DNA of 64,000 nt, from contig NZ_JAYRYK010000001.1 in assembly GCF_041916975.1 (NCBI RefSeq), positions 310,001 to 374,000 of the forward strand, in the 5' to 3' direction. The notes under the pieces were generated by a model that was not told the origin of the DNA, did no database searches, and saw only the letters and a list, made by a program, of their open reading frames with translations. Position 1 is the first letter of the stretch, and the number at the start of each line of letters is the position of its first letter. This document shows positions 47,673-55,910 of the stretch, piece after piece. This DNA comes from Sphingosinicella sp041916975. Its GTDB lineage: Bacteria > Pseudomonadota > Alphaproteobacteria > Sphingomonadales > Sphingomonadaceae. A program made the translations under genes and the position numbers.

Positions 47673-49159
47673 TGAACGTGCCTCGCACGCAGCACGGCAC
47701 GGTCGATCTTTCCGTTCGGATTGCGCGGCAGCTCGGTTTCCCAGATGAAATGGCGCGGCACCATGTAGGCAGGCACTAGTCCCGTCAGCTCCCGCCGCGC
47801 AAGCGCTTCCGCTTCCATCTCACCCAGCCCCGCAGCCCGCACGCCGACCGCAACGATCGCCTGCCCCAGACGATCGTCCGCCACGCCGAACACCGCGACC
47901 GCACTCACCGCGCCGGTCGCAAAGATCGCTTCCTCCACCTCGGTGGGGCTCACACGGTTGCCCGAAATCTTCATCATCTCGTCGTCACGGCCGACGAAAT
48001 AAAGCAGCCCCTTATCGTCCTGCATCACCGTGTCGCCCGACCACACCGCCATGCCCGGATGCGCGAAGAACGCGGGCGCGGGGCGAAAACGCACGGCGGT
48101 CCGCTCGGGATCGTTCCAATAACCCTTCGCGACCAGCGGTCCGGCGTGGACGAGCTCGCCCGGCTCACCCGGCGCTGCGGGTGTTCCGTCGGCACGCAGC
48201 ACGTGCAGCTCCGCACGCGGGATCGCACGTCCGATCGAATCGGGGTGATCATCGACGAGCGCCGGATCGAGATACGTCGAGCGGAACGCCTCGGTGAGGC
48301 CGTACATCAGGTAGATCTTCGTATTGGGCAGAAGCGTGCGCAGTCGTTTCGTCAGTGCTGCAGGCATCCGCCCGCCGGAATTCGTGATGTAGCGCAGGCC
48401 GCGCGCCTCGGCGGGCCATTCCACCTCGGCAAGCTGCATCCAGAGCGGCGGCACCCCCGCAAGAGCGGTCGCCTTGTGGCGAATCACGGCCTTCACGACG
48501 TCGCGCGGCAACAGATAGTCGAGCAGGATCGCCGCCCCGCCCTGTTTCAGCGCCGTCAGCACCTGGTTGAGGCCGTAGTCGAACGCGAGCGGCAGCACGC
48601 AGAGGATGCGTTCTTCGGCGCTGATGCCCAGATATTCGGAAACGCTTGTCGCGCCGAGCACGAGATTCGCGTGTGAAAGCATCACGCCCTTGGGTCGCCC
48701 GGTGCTGCCCGAGGTGTAGAGAATCGCGGCAAGGTCATCCGGCGCGCGATCCACGGCCACAGGCGCGCCCGTCATCAGCGCCCCCCAATCCTTTTCGGCG
48801 CGCAGGACACGGCACGTGCGCGGCGTATTCCGCAGCGTTTCGGCACGCGCATTGTTGGTCAGCAGCACCGTCGCGCCGCTGTCGGCGATGATGTGTTCGA
48901 CCTGCGGCGCCTTCAGCACCGGATTGACGGGAATCGCGACCGCGCCCGCGCGCATCGCGCCAAGCAGTGCGGCGATGTTGCCCGTGGTCTTGCTGAGCCA
49001 CACCGCGACCCGGTCGCCGGGGCGCACGCCAATCGCGGCAAGCCCGCTCGCCATCCGGCTGACGAGCGCCTCGAGTTCAGCATAGGTCGTTGTGTGCGCG
49101 CCTTCGATGAGCGCTGCGCGCGCGCCGTCGTGGCCGAGATGAAGCGCATCCACCCGCAT
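47669..49159 (-). CDS. Acyl-CoA/amino-acid AMP ligase, exosortase A system-associated
   Basis: The 496-residue ANL-superfamily enzyme has A3 motif LYTSGSTGRPKG, A5 motif MYGLTEAFRSTYL, A7 motif WSGDTVMQ and the A10 lysine in NPNGKIDRAVL. It adenylates a carboxylic acid and passes it to CoA or, more likely here, to the acyl carrier protein coded 0.8 kb away. Last residues overlap the decarboxylase start. Confidence 0.92.
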   Translation of the reverse strand: MRVDALHLGHDGARAALIEGAHTTTYAELEALVSRMASGLAAIGVRPGDRVAVWLSKTTGNIAALLGAMRAGAVAIPVNPVLKAPQVEHIIADSGATVLLTNNARAETLRNTPRTCRVLRAEKDWGALMTGAPVAVDRAPDDLAAILYTSGSTGRPKGVMLSHANLVLGATSVSEYLGISAEERILCVLPLAFDYGLNQVLTALKQGGAAILLDYLLPRDVVKAVIRHKATALAGVPPLWMQLAEVEWPAEARGLRYITNSGGRMPAALTKRLRTLLPNTKIYLMYGLTEAFRSTYLDPALVDDHPDSIGRAIPRAELHVLRADGTPAAPGEPGELVHAGPLVAKGYWNDPERTAVRFRPAPAFFAHPGMAVWSGDTVMQDDKGLLYFVGRDDEMMKISGNRVSPTEVEEAIFATGAVSAVAVFGVADDRLGQAIVAVGVRAAGLGEMEAEALARRELTGLVPAYMVPRHFIWETELPRNPNGKIDRAVLRARHVQ

Positions 49160-49162
49160 GGT

Positions 49163-49813
49163 TCAGCAGCCCCTCAGATCGCAGATCGCGGGCGCCCCGG
49201 CCCCGGCGTGCACGACCGCAGGCCGCACGCCCGCCGCGATCTGCAGCGCACCGACCCGCGCCGCCGTAAGCATACCGAGCGTTCTGCCTCCCATGCGCTC
49301 ATGCGGGCGCAGCGAGCCGAGGTTGTAATCCGCGATTCGGCTCAGCGAACGCGTGAGGCCCCGTTCCGCCAGCCATGCGCCGGTTCCCGCCCAAAGCGCA
49401 GCGAATGCGCGGCCGAGACGACGATCCTCGCGTATCCAGAGCCCCGTGTCCCACGCCGCGTCGCCGGGAAGCAGAAACCGCACGTCCACCTCATCCTCGT
49501 CATATTGACCCCGTGCCAGCCAGTTGACCCCGACCAGCACCTCGCCGTCGAACGCACCGAGGCAGATCAGCCCGCGCGCAAAACGATCCGCCTGTACGTC
49601 TAGGGGCGCATCAATGACTAAAGTCTTGAGTTCGCCCGAGGAAAGTTCACGCACCGAATGGCCGCGCGGCATCTTCGGCATACCGGAAAGCGGCACGGCG
49701 ATCAGCCGATAGCGATGCCAGGAAACGCCCGGAATCCGGGCTGCGATGCGCCCCATCGCGTAGGACAGCGTCGTCGTCGTGCCCAGCGCCCGCCATGTTT
49801 CACGAAACGACAT
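49163..49813 (-). CDS. GNAT-like acyltransferase in the XrtA locus
   Basis: The 216-residue protein has an acetyltransferase-like core: LICLGAFDGEVLVGVNWLARG followed by VDVRFLLPGDAAWDTGLWI strands and a C-terminal half with Arg/Gly turns. The canonical acetyl-CoA loop is weak, so the assignment is by overall pattern. It is three bases upstream of the AMP ligase and divergent from the ACP gene, so an acyl transfer in the same pathway is likely. The start at 49813 (MSFRETWRALG) avoids an Arg-rich extension. Confidence 0.65.
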   Translation of the reverse strand: MSFRETWRALGTTTTLSYAMGRIAARIPGVSWHRYRLIAVPLSGMPKMPRGHSVRELSSGELKTLVIDAPLDVQADRFARGLICLGAFDGEVLVGVNWLARGQYDEDEVDVRFLLPGDAAWDTGLWIREDRRLGRAFAALWAGTGAWLAERGLTRSLSRIADYNLGSLRPHERMGGRTLGMLTAARVGALQIAAGVRPAVVHAGAGAPAICDLRGC

Positions 49814-49920
49814 CCGCCCCTTTGTCCGTCCCTGTCCGCTCTGCCGTCTCGCCTGCATTTACCTCTGCAAACGGCGCCAGTATACCGCCCGCGGGCAACG
49901 ACAGTGCATACAGGGTGGAG

Positions 49921-50190
49921 ATGACCGCAGACACCGCTTCTCATGCCGACCAGATGCGGCGCATTCTCATAGAGGTGCTGGGCGTTTCCGAAACGACCGC
50001 TGCCGGGCTCGACGCCGCCTCGCCGCTGTTCGGCGCGCTGCCCGAGATCGATTCGATGGCGGTTGCGGGCCTCCTCACCGAGATGGAAGATCGCTTCGGC
50101 ATCGTGATCGACGACGACGAGGTCGACGCGGACCTTTTCGCGACGTTCGGCAATCTCGTGGATTTCATCGCGCGGAAGGCTGCCGCCTAG
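49921..50190 (+). CDS. Acyl carrier protein of the exosortase A locus
   Basis: The 89-residue acidic protein has the phosphopantetheine Ser in LPEIDSMAVAGLL near residue 44 and the usual four-helix pattern. It is not the fatty-acid AcpP (the motif is DSM, not DSLD). It likely receives the acid activated by the neighbouring AMP ligase. An AGGG site lies upstream. The hydrolase-2 gene starts with GTG at the very next base after the stop codon. Confidence 0.92.
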   Translation: MTADTASHADQMRRILIEVLGVSETTAAGLDAASPLFGALPEIDSMAVAGLLTEMEDRFGIVIDDDEVDADLFATFGNLVDFIARKAAA

Positions 50191-50868
50191 GTGGAGCCGT
50201 TCCGGTTCACGCTGCTCAGCGCCGGGCCGTACGACCTGCCGACCATCCTGCGTGGCCCCGAAACCGGGCCGTGCGTGCTGTTCATCCCGCCGCTGTTCGA
50301 GGAAATGAATCGCACGCGGCGGCTGCTCGCCGATCTCGGCCGTGCACTCGCGGCGAGCGGGATTGGCAGCGCCCTCGCCGATCTTCCGGGTACGGGCGAC
50401 GCTTCTGGAAGGCCCGATGTCGCCGCGTGGCGGCAGGCGACAGCACATCTGATCGAAACGCTGGCGGGGCGCCCGCTTCGCGTGCTCGCCGTGCGCGGCG
50501 GTGCACTCCTCACGGACGGCTCCGGAAGCGAAGGCCTCTACCGCGTATCTCCCGCCTCCTCCGGCGCCGGCCTCCTCCGCGAAATGATGCGCGCGCAGGC
50601 GATCGCGGATCAGGAGCGCGAAGGTGCCCGCGTCTCCCCATCGACTTACGAAACGCGCTTCGCGCATGGCGAAACGGTCGCACTTACCGGCTATGACGTC
50701 ACGCCCGGGCTTGCCGCGAACCTCAACACCCTGGCGCTGCCTGACGCCGCGGTGCCGCTGCGCGTGTCCACTGTGGAAGGCCCGCCGGTGTGGCGGCAGG
50801 CCGAACCCGCCCCGGCTCCGACGTTCGCCGCCGCGCTCGCCGAAGACATCGCTGCGTGGATGCGATGA
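50191..50868 (+). CDS. Exosortase A system-associated hydrolase-like protein, type 2
   Basis: The 225-residue alpha/beta-hydrolase-like protein has LFIPPLFEEMNRTRRLL near the N-terminus and ADLPGTGDASG. The nucleophile elbow position reads VRGGAL with no Ser, Cys or Asp, so classical hydrolysis is doubtful. It starts with GTG directly after the ACP stop and overlaps hydrolase 1 by four bases, so the three form one unit. Confidence 0.88.
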   Translation: MEPFRFTLLSAGPYDLPTILRGPETGPCVLFIPPLFEEMNRTRRLLADLGRALAASGIGSALADLPGTGDASGRPDVAAWRQATAHLIETLAGRPLRVLAVRGGALLTDGSGSEGLYRVSPASSGAGLLREMMRAQAIADQEREGARVSPSTYETRFAHGETVALTGYDVTPGLAANLNTLALPDAAVPLRVSTVEGPPVWRQAEPAPAPTFAAALAEDIAAWMR

Positions 50869-51632
50869 TCCGCCCGCTCGCCATTCCTTGCGGGGAAACA
50901 CCCCTCGCCGCCACGCTGCACCCCGGCGAAGGCCCGCTCGCCGCGCTCATCGTCTCGGGCGGCGTACAGACCAGGGCCGGGCCGCATCGTCTGTTCACCG
51001 CGCTTGCGGAAATGCTCGGCGCCCAAGGGATGGCCGCGCTGCGCTTCGACCGGCGCGGTGTCGGAGACAGCGAGGGCGAGGATACGGGCTTTCTTGGCAG
51101 CGCGGACGATATCGCCGCCGCCGCATCGGCGCTTCGCCGTGAAGGCCTCGCAGATATCGTCGGCATCGGCCTTTGCGATGGCGCCGCGGCGCTCGCGCTG
51201 TTCGGTTCAGCGAGCGGCATTCAGCGCCTCGTCCTGCTCAATCCGTGGAGCTTCGACAGCGACGTCGCCGAAATGCCCGCCGCCGCGCAGCGCGACCGCA
51301 CGCTGAGGCGCCTTCTCAATCCCCGCAATTGGCCGCGCATCCTGTCCGGCGGGATCGATGTGAAGGGCGCGCTGAAAACGCTGTTCAGCAAGAATACCGC
51401 GCCACAAAGCGCCCTCTCCGCGCGCCTCGTTGCCGCGATCAATGCGTTTCCGGGGCGTATCCTCGTGCCGCTCTCACGCGGCGACGCAACGGCAGAGGCT
51501 TTCGCGGCGCTGCTCCCCGCCCTCGGCGCGCACGTCCATCCTGTTTGGCTTGAAAATGCCGATCACACGCTGACCCGGCCGGAAGCACGGCAGGCGCTGT
51601 TCGCAGCAATCACGGATTGGCTCGCCAAATAG
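50865..51632 (+). CDS. Exosortase A system-associated hydrolase, type 1
   Basis: The 255-residue alpha/beta hydrolase has an oxyanion-type loop IVSGGVQTRAGPH, FDRRGVGDS, and a nucleophile elbow GIGLCDGAAA with Cys in place of Ser. The His near the C-terminus lies in ENADHTLTRP. A thioesterase acting on the ACP-bound intermediate would suit the context; this is inferred. Confidence 0.9.
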   Translation: MIRPLAIPCGETPLAATLHPGEGPLAALIVSGGVQTRAGPHRLFTALAEMLGAQGMAALRFDRRGVGDSEGEDTGFLGSADDIAAAASALRREGLADIVGIGLCDGAAALALFGSASGIQRLVLLNPWSFDSDVAEMPAAAQRDRTLRRLLNPRNWPRILSGGIDVKGALKTLFSKNTAPQSALSARLVAAINAFPGRILVPLSRGDATAEAFAALLPALGAHVHPVWLENADHTLTRPEARQALFAAITDWLAK

Positions 51633-51635
51633 CAT

Positions 51636-51666
51636 CGCGCCGGGATGGACCAGCCACCCCGGCGCG
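51636..51666. terminator. Hairpin between the convergent hydrolase 1 and PEP-CTERM genes
   Basis: CGCGCCGGGATGG and CCACCCCGGCGCG pair over 13 positions with one mismatch around ACCAG. It lies in the 57-base space between two convergent stop codons and can fold from either strand. No long T-run follows on either side, so termination efficiency is uncertain. Confidence 0.55.
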
Positions 51667-51689
51667 AAACTCAGCGATCAAGCGACGCT

Positions 51690-52421
51690 TCAGGCCTTGC
51701 GGCGACGCGCCACCGCGGCAAGCGCGAGACCAAGGCCGAGCAGACCGAGCGCACCCGGCTCCGGAACGTCCGTCACCGGCGTGCCGTCACCCTTGTCCTT
51801 GAAGAAGCCGACCGTGTGGTTGTCGGATTCATATCCTGCACCGCCCGGCGCCTGGATGAACTCGATGCGGTCGAACGTGCCGCCGTCGTAGAAGAAGTTC
51901 AGGAAGACATAGGGCTCGCCCGAGTTCTCGCCCGTCACAGGGTGGCCCCAGTAGTCGGGCTGGCCGCTGACAAGAGCAAGGACGTCCACGGGGGTGAACG
52001 AGAAGATCTCCGAACCGCCGCTGTAGAACTTCACCGTGTTGCCCGCATCGAGCGCCGACAGCCAGTAGCCGAAGTAGTTGACGCCAGCGCTGCCCGACTG
52101 CGTGATGTCGATCGCGTAGCTCAGCGTACCGTAGCCGAGGCCGGCAACCGCATAGTCCGAACCGCCGTCGCCGCCGTACTGGTCCGCGTCGATCACCTTC
52201 ACATCGCTGTAGGTCAGTTCGATGGTGTTGCCGTCGTAAGTGAACGAAGACGTGAAGTCCGTCTGTCCGATCTTCCCGTCGAACGTCTCGACACCATAAT
52301 AGTCGAACGTTGCCGTCGTGGTCGTCGCACCCGGCGCTTCGTAGGAAACGCTCATCGTCGCGGCCTGCGCGGTCGAAGCCGCAAGCAGAAGCGCCGCTCC
52401 ACCGATCATCTTCATGTTCAT
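51690..52421 (-). CDS. PEP-CTERM sorting-domain protein (exosortase substrate)
   Basis: The 243-residue secreted protein has a signal peptide (MNMKMIGGAALLLAASTAQA), a body rich in Thr, Gly, Asp and Tyr with no Cys in the mature part, and a textbook C-terminal sorting signal: VPEPGALGLLG, a hydrophobic stretch and a terminal RRRKA. XrtA should cut after the PEP motif. The body has the beta-rich look of several PEP-CTERM surface proteins; function unknown. AGGAG ten bases before ATG 52421 sets the start, and a consensus sigma-54 promoter lies upstream. Confidence 0.94.
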   Translation of the reverse strand: MNMKMIGGAALLLAASTAQAATMSVSYEAPGATTTTATFDYYGVETFDGKIGQTDFTSSFTYDGNTIELTYSDVKVIDADQYGGDGGSDYAVAGLGYGTLSYAIDITQSGSAGVNYFGYWLSALDAGNTVKFYSGGSEIFSFTPVDVLALVSGQPDYWGHPVTGENSGEPYVFLNFFYDGGTFDRIEFIQAPGGAGYESDNHTVGFFKDKGDGTPVTDVPEPGALGLLGLGLALAAVARRRKA

Positions 52422-52460
52422 CGCAACACAACTCCTGATCCTTGCATTGCGGAAACAATA

Positions 52461-52476
52461 AGCAACGCGTGTGCCA
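52461..52476 (-). promoter_or_regulatory. Consensus sigma-54 (RpoN) promoter of the PEP-CTERM gene
   Basis: On the minus strand TGGCACACGCGTTGCT matches the RpoN consensus TGGCAC-N5-TTGCW at every defined base. The expected start is about 30 bases before the ATG. An inverted repeat, ACAGA (52529-52533) and TCTGT (52540-52544), lies about 55 bases further upstream where an enhancer-binding activator could sit. Confidence 0.85.
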
Positions 52477-52584
52477 ATTTCCAAAACGGCAAGGAAAGTC
52501 AGAAGTGAAAATGGTTAACCGTCACGCCACAGAAACGAGTCTGTAAAGATTCCCGACGCTGTTTGTGGGCTCTTTGCGGCGTTT

Positions 52585-53658
52585 CTAGCCGTTGGCGCCG
52601 CGGACTTTGCCCACCACCTCGTTGACGGCCCTCACGACGGCATCGGGCCGATCCATCTGAATATAATGGCCAGCATCGGGAAAAATCTCGTGCCGAGACT
52701 GTGTCGACCAGCGCGCCTCGTCGCGGTGCAGATCAAGCCATTTCGCCATTTGGGCACGGCCTTCCGCTTCGGTCATGTCCTGCGCCGCAAGCACGTCCTT
52801 CGGATAGGGCTTCGAACCCGTGAGGACCACGAGCGGCCGATCGCCGAGGCTTCTGAGGGCGCCACCTTGGCGAAGTGTCGTTTCAAGCGAGTCAAGTTCG
52901 TCGATCATGCCGGGCATGCTGGTCGGCGTGTAAGCCTCGCGCAGCGGCGTGATGGGGCTGTCCTCGTCCGGAGACAGCATCCCCGAAAGCACGCGGGGCA
53001 ATCCCGTCCAGCCGAGCGTACGCATCGCCCGAACCGCAATCGGCACTTCCACTTTCAGCTTTTTCTCGCCGGGCTTGGCCAGCTTCTCGAGCTGATCGGG
53101 GTGCGATGCGTCCACGAACACGAGCCCGCCGACCGACGCGCCGAACTGGCGCGTGTAATTCATGATGTAAGGGCCGCCGAGCGAATGGCCGACGAGAACG
53201 ATCGGGCCTTCGATGCCTTCGGCGGTCAGCGTCGCCTGGAGATCGCGCGCGACATGATCGCCGTCGCGCACGTCCGGCGAGGGATCGCTCCACATGATTC
53301 CAGCACGGTCGTAGGCACAGGTCCGTGTCGTCTTCGCGAGCGTGTCATGCACTTTGTGCCACGAGAGCGACCCGTTGATGTCGAGCCCGGATTCGAGCAC
53401 CACGGTCGGCGTCCCGCTACCCCGACAATCCAGATGGATCCTGCGCCCGCCGATATCCACCAGCAGGCCCGGCGCCGGATACTGCGAAGCCGCGTTTCGC
53501 CGCGCGAAAAACTCGTAAACGGCGCCCGCCAGCACAAGGAACAGCAGGAGCGCGAGAAGCCCGATCGCGATACGGCGGACCCACAACCAAAGCTTCGAGC
53601 CAATCGCCATAAGTTTTCTCTTCAGGACAAGTTTTTCAAAACCTGCCACCTTCGCCAT
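52585..53658 (-). CDS. Membrane-anchored alpha/beta hydrolase
   Basis: The 357-residue protein has an uncleaved membrane helix at about residues 25-48 (RIAIGLLALLLFLVLAGAVY) and a periplasmic-facing alpha/beta hydrolase fold. It has the nucleophile Ser in GHSLGG, HG-type loop region LESGLDINGS, acid in DASHPDQ or later, and the catalytic His in FPDAGHYIQMDRP. The substrate is unknown. A second start at 53610 (MAIGSKLW) would remove 16 residues. Confidence 0.85.
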   Translation of the reverse strand: MAKVAGFEKLVLKRKLMAIGSKLWLWVRRIAIGLLALLLFLVLAGAVYEFFARRNAASQYPAPGLLVDIGGRRIHLDCRGSGTPTVVLESGLDINGSLSWHKVHDTLAKTTRTCAYDRAGIMWSDPSPDVRDGDHVARDLQATLTAEGIEGPIVLVGHSLGGPYIMNYTRQFGASVGGLVFVDASHPDQLEKLAKPGEKKLKVEVPIAVRAMRTLGWTGLPRVLSGMLSPDEDSPITPLREAYTPTSMPGMIDELDSLETTLRQGGALRSLGDRPLVVLTGSKPYPKDVLAAQDMTEAEGRAQMAKWLDLHRDEARWSTQSRHEIFPDAGHYIQMDRPDAVVRAVNEVVGKVRGANG

Positions 53659-53701
53659 AAAGGCGCAAGATAGAGAAGCCGCAGCGTATCGGTGGTGTGG
53701 G

Positions 53702-53778
53702 TGGTAGCGGAGGAGGGACTTGAACCCCCGACACGCGGATTATGATTCCGCTGCTCTAACCAACTGAGCTACTCCGCC
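53702..53778 (-). tRNA. tRNA-Met (CAT), elongator type
   Basis: The 77-base minus-strand sequence folds into a full cloverleaf: acceptor GGCGGAG with CTCCGCT, D-arm TAGCTCAG, anticodon stem GCGGA/TCCGC with loop ATCATAA, T-arm GGGTTCAAGTCC and an encoded CCA. The G1-T72 pair and sequence fit elongator tRNA-Met; it lacks the initiator's three G-C pairs next to the anticodon loop and does not resemble tRNA-Ile2. Confidence 0.95.
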
Positions 53779-53893
53779 CCGAAGGCCTGTTCGGCCCGAA
53801 AGCGGGGGTCATATAGGCGTGAGGGCTCCCCCGGTCAATCGTTCCTCGGCACCCGACCGTTAGAGGTTCAATCCGTTTTGATTCCGCGTTACT

Positions 53894-54844
53894 ATGCGAC
53901 TGGGCAGAATGGGGGAAATCGTGAAACTGGGGAGGGATATCGCGCGCGCCTTGCTCGCGCAGCTCGAACCTGTTGCGCGCCGAATGGCGCCAAAACTTGA
54001 CATTCCGCCTATCTTCATCGTGGGCCTCCCGCGTGTCGGCTCCACCCTCGCCTCGATTCTGGCAACCCGGTATCTGCGCAGCGCCTATTTTTCGAACCTG
54101 CTGATGGCGACGCCGGCAAGCCCGGTGTTGACGGCAATGCTTGCAGGGCCTCGACGTGCGTTCGGTGGCACCGACGATCTTGCCAACCGGTTCGGCGAGA
54201 CCAGCCATTCCCAAGGGCCCAGCCAGGGCTACCGGTTCTGGAACCTCCATCTCGGCACATCCGAGACCCCCGCCCCGCTCGATGAAACCCACAAGGCCAT
54301 GCTGCGCCAGACGATCGCGGCGCTTCAGGGCATCGCAGGCGGGCCCTTTATCAACAAGTGGCAGAAGAACGGTCTGCGTATCCCGTTTTTGGCGGATTTG
54401 TTCCCGGGCAGCGTCTTCATCGAGATAACGCGCGATCCGCTGGAAACTGCGTTGTCGATCCTCTCGGCGAGGCGCCAGAGCCATGGCGGCGAAGCCGGCT
54501 GGTTTTCGGTACGCCCCTCGACACTCACGCTTTCCGACTATTTCAGTGTTCACGAGCAGATTGCCGCGCAAGTTGCAGCGACGCGGGCGATTCTCGATCG
54601 TGATCTGGGCGGGCTGCCCAGCGCCAACGTTCAGACCTATGCCTACACCGCGATCTGCGCGGACCCGAAGGCCTGGCTGAAACTTGTCGCTGCGCGCTAC
54701 GAGGCGACAACGGGTGTACCGATCGCACTCAGAGACGTTCCGTCGGTAAAGCTCAGCGCACGCCGCCCCCAGGCCGAGCGAACGGATCAACGCCTTCTCG
54801 ACGCGGCGCTCGCACGGTTCGAAGGCGCGTTCCCCGCCTCCTGA
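53894..54844 (+). CDS. Sulfotransferase-family protein
   Basis: The 316-residue protein has the PAPS 5'-phosphosulfate loop FIVGLPRVGSTLAS near residue 42 and the 3'-phosphate region FIEITRDPLETALS near 180, with NKWQKNGLRIPFL between as in Sulfotransfer_3 proteins. It would move sulfate from PAPS to a carbohydrate or other acceptor. Which acceptor is unknown; the ATG at 53909 is an alternative start. It stands alone after tRNA-Met. Confidence 0.8.
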   Translation: MRLGRMGEIVKLGRDIARALLAQLEPVARRMAPKLDIPPIFIVGLPRVGSTLASILATRYLRSAYFSNLLMATPASPVLTAMLAGPRRAFGGTDDLANRFGETSHSQGPSQGYRFWNLHLGTSETPAPLDETHKAMLRQTIAALQGIAGGPFINKWQKNGLRIPFLADLFPGSVFIEITRDPLETALSILSARRQSHGGEAGWFSVRPSTLTLSDYFSVHEQIAAQVAATRAILDRDLGGLPSANVQTYAYTAICADPKAWLKLVAARYEATTGVPIALRDVPSVKLSARRPQAERTDQRLLDAALARFEGAFPAS

Positions 54845-54914
54845 CAGCGACCTGTTGCGCTCCCTCCCCGCACTGGGTAAGCCCTGCGCCAACGGTTGGG
54901 GAGACTGGGCCCGA

Positions 54915-55910
54915 ATGCGATATTCGCTTGGCATTGCAGCAACCTTCACCGCCTTCTTTCTTTCGAGTGGGGCCTTCGCCATGCAGGACTGGACGCTTCT
55001 CATCCACGGCGGTGCCGGCGGTATGGAGCGCGGCAAGATGACGTCCCGGCAGGACGCCGCCCAGCGTGCCGGCCTCTCCGCAGCGCTGGAGGCGGGAAAG
55101 ACCGTGCTCGCTTCGGGCGGTAGTGCCCTGGATGCTGTCGAGGCCGCCGTGAAGGTTCTGGAAGACGATCCCGGCTTCAACGCAGGTCGCGGCGCCGTGT
55201 TTACATACGAAGGCGTCAACGAGCTTGATGCGGCGATCATGGACGGTCGCAACCGCGCCGCTGGTGCGGTTGCGGGCCTCACGCGGACACGCAACCCGGT
55301 CACCGCTGCGCGCGCAGTCATGGAGAAAAGCCCGCACGTCATGCTGCAAGGCCCGGGCGCGGACCGCTTCGCGCGTGAACGCGGCCTTGATCAGGTCGAT
55401 CCATCGTATTTCCGCACCGAGGAGCGCTGGCAGCAACTCCAGAAGATGAAGGAGAATGCGAAGACCGGCACGGTGTTCGATGCCGACATGAAATACGGCA
55501 CGGTCGGCGCGGTTGCAAAGGACGTGCATGGCAACCTCGCCGCCGCCACCTCCACCGGGGGCCTCACCGGCAAGCGTTGGGGCCGCGTCGGCGATTCGCC
55601 GGTCCTCGGCGCGGGCACCTATGCCGACAACCGCGGCTGCGCCGTCTCTGCCACAGGTTCGGGCGAATTCTACATCCGCGTCGGCGTCGCACACGAAATC
55701 TGCGCGCGTATGCGCTTCGGCAAGGAAGACGTGCAGACGGCGGTCGATGCGGTGCAGGGCGAAGTGAAAGCGCTCGGCGGTGTCGGCGGCGTCATCGCAG
55801 TCGCGCCGGACGGTGCTTCCGCCTTTTCTTTCAATACGCCCGGCATGTATCGCGGGCGCGCCACCTCCGGCGGAGAATTCGCCGTTCATATCTATGGGGA
55901 TGAAGAGTGA
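54915..55910 (+). CDS. Isoaspartyl peptidase / L-asparaginase (Ntn hydrolase, type III)
   Basis: The 331-residue proenzyme has LIHGGAGG near the N-terminus, GFNAGRGAVFT with the oxyanion region, and the self-cleavage site before Thr in YGTVGAVAKD near residue 195, followed by STGGLTGKRWGRVGDSP. It carries a signal peptide (MRYSLGIAATFTAFFLSSGAFA), so it is exported, unlike many homologues. It should hydrolyse beta-aspartyl dipeptides or asparagine. The start at 54915 is chosen for the signal peptide. The next gene overlaps its stop (GTGA). Confidence 0.92.
   Translation: MRYSLGIAATFTAFFLSSGAFAMQDWTLLIHGGAGGMERGKMTSRQDAAQRAGLSAALEAGKTVLASGGSALDAVEAAVKVLEDDPGFNAGRGAVFTYEGVNELDAAIMDGRNRAAGAVAGLTRTRNPVTAARAVMEKSPHVMLQGPGADRFARERGLDQVDPSYFRTEERWQQLQKMKENAKTGTVFDADMKYGTVGAVAKDVHGNLAAATSTGGLTGKRWGRVGDSPVLGAGTYADNRGCAVSATGSGEFYIRVGVAHEICARMRFGKEDVQTAVDAVQGEVKALGGVGGVIAVAPDGASAFSFNTPGMYRGRATSGGEFAVHIYGDEE

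Noticed and set aside
49814..49920. Sigma-54 promoter in the ACP/GNAT divergent gap
   Set aside because: TGGCGC...TTTGCA on the minus strand has only eight bases between GG and GC instead of ten, so RpoN geometry fails.
53702..53778. Reading the CAT tRNA as initiator tRNA or lysidine-modified tRNA-Ile2
   Set aside because: It lacks the initiator's mismatched first pair and G-C triplet in the anticodon stem, and its acceptor and anticodon stems match elongator tRNA-Met of alphaproteobacteria.
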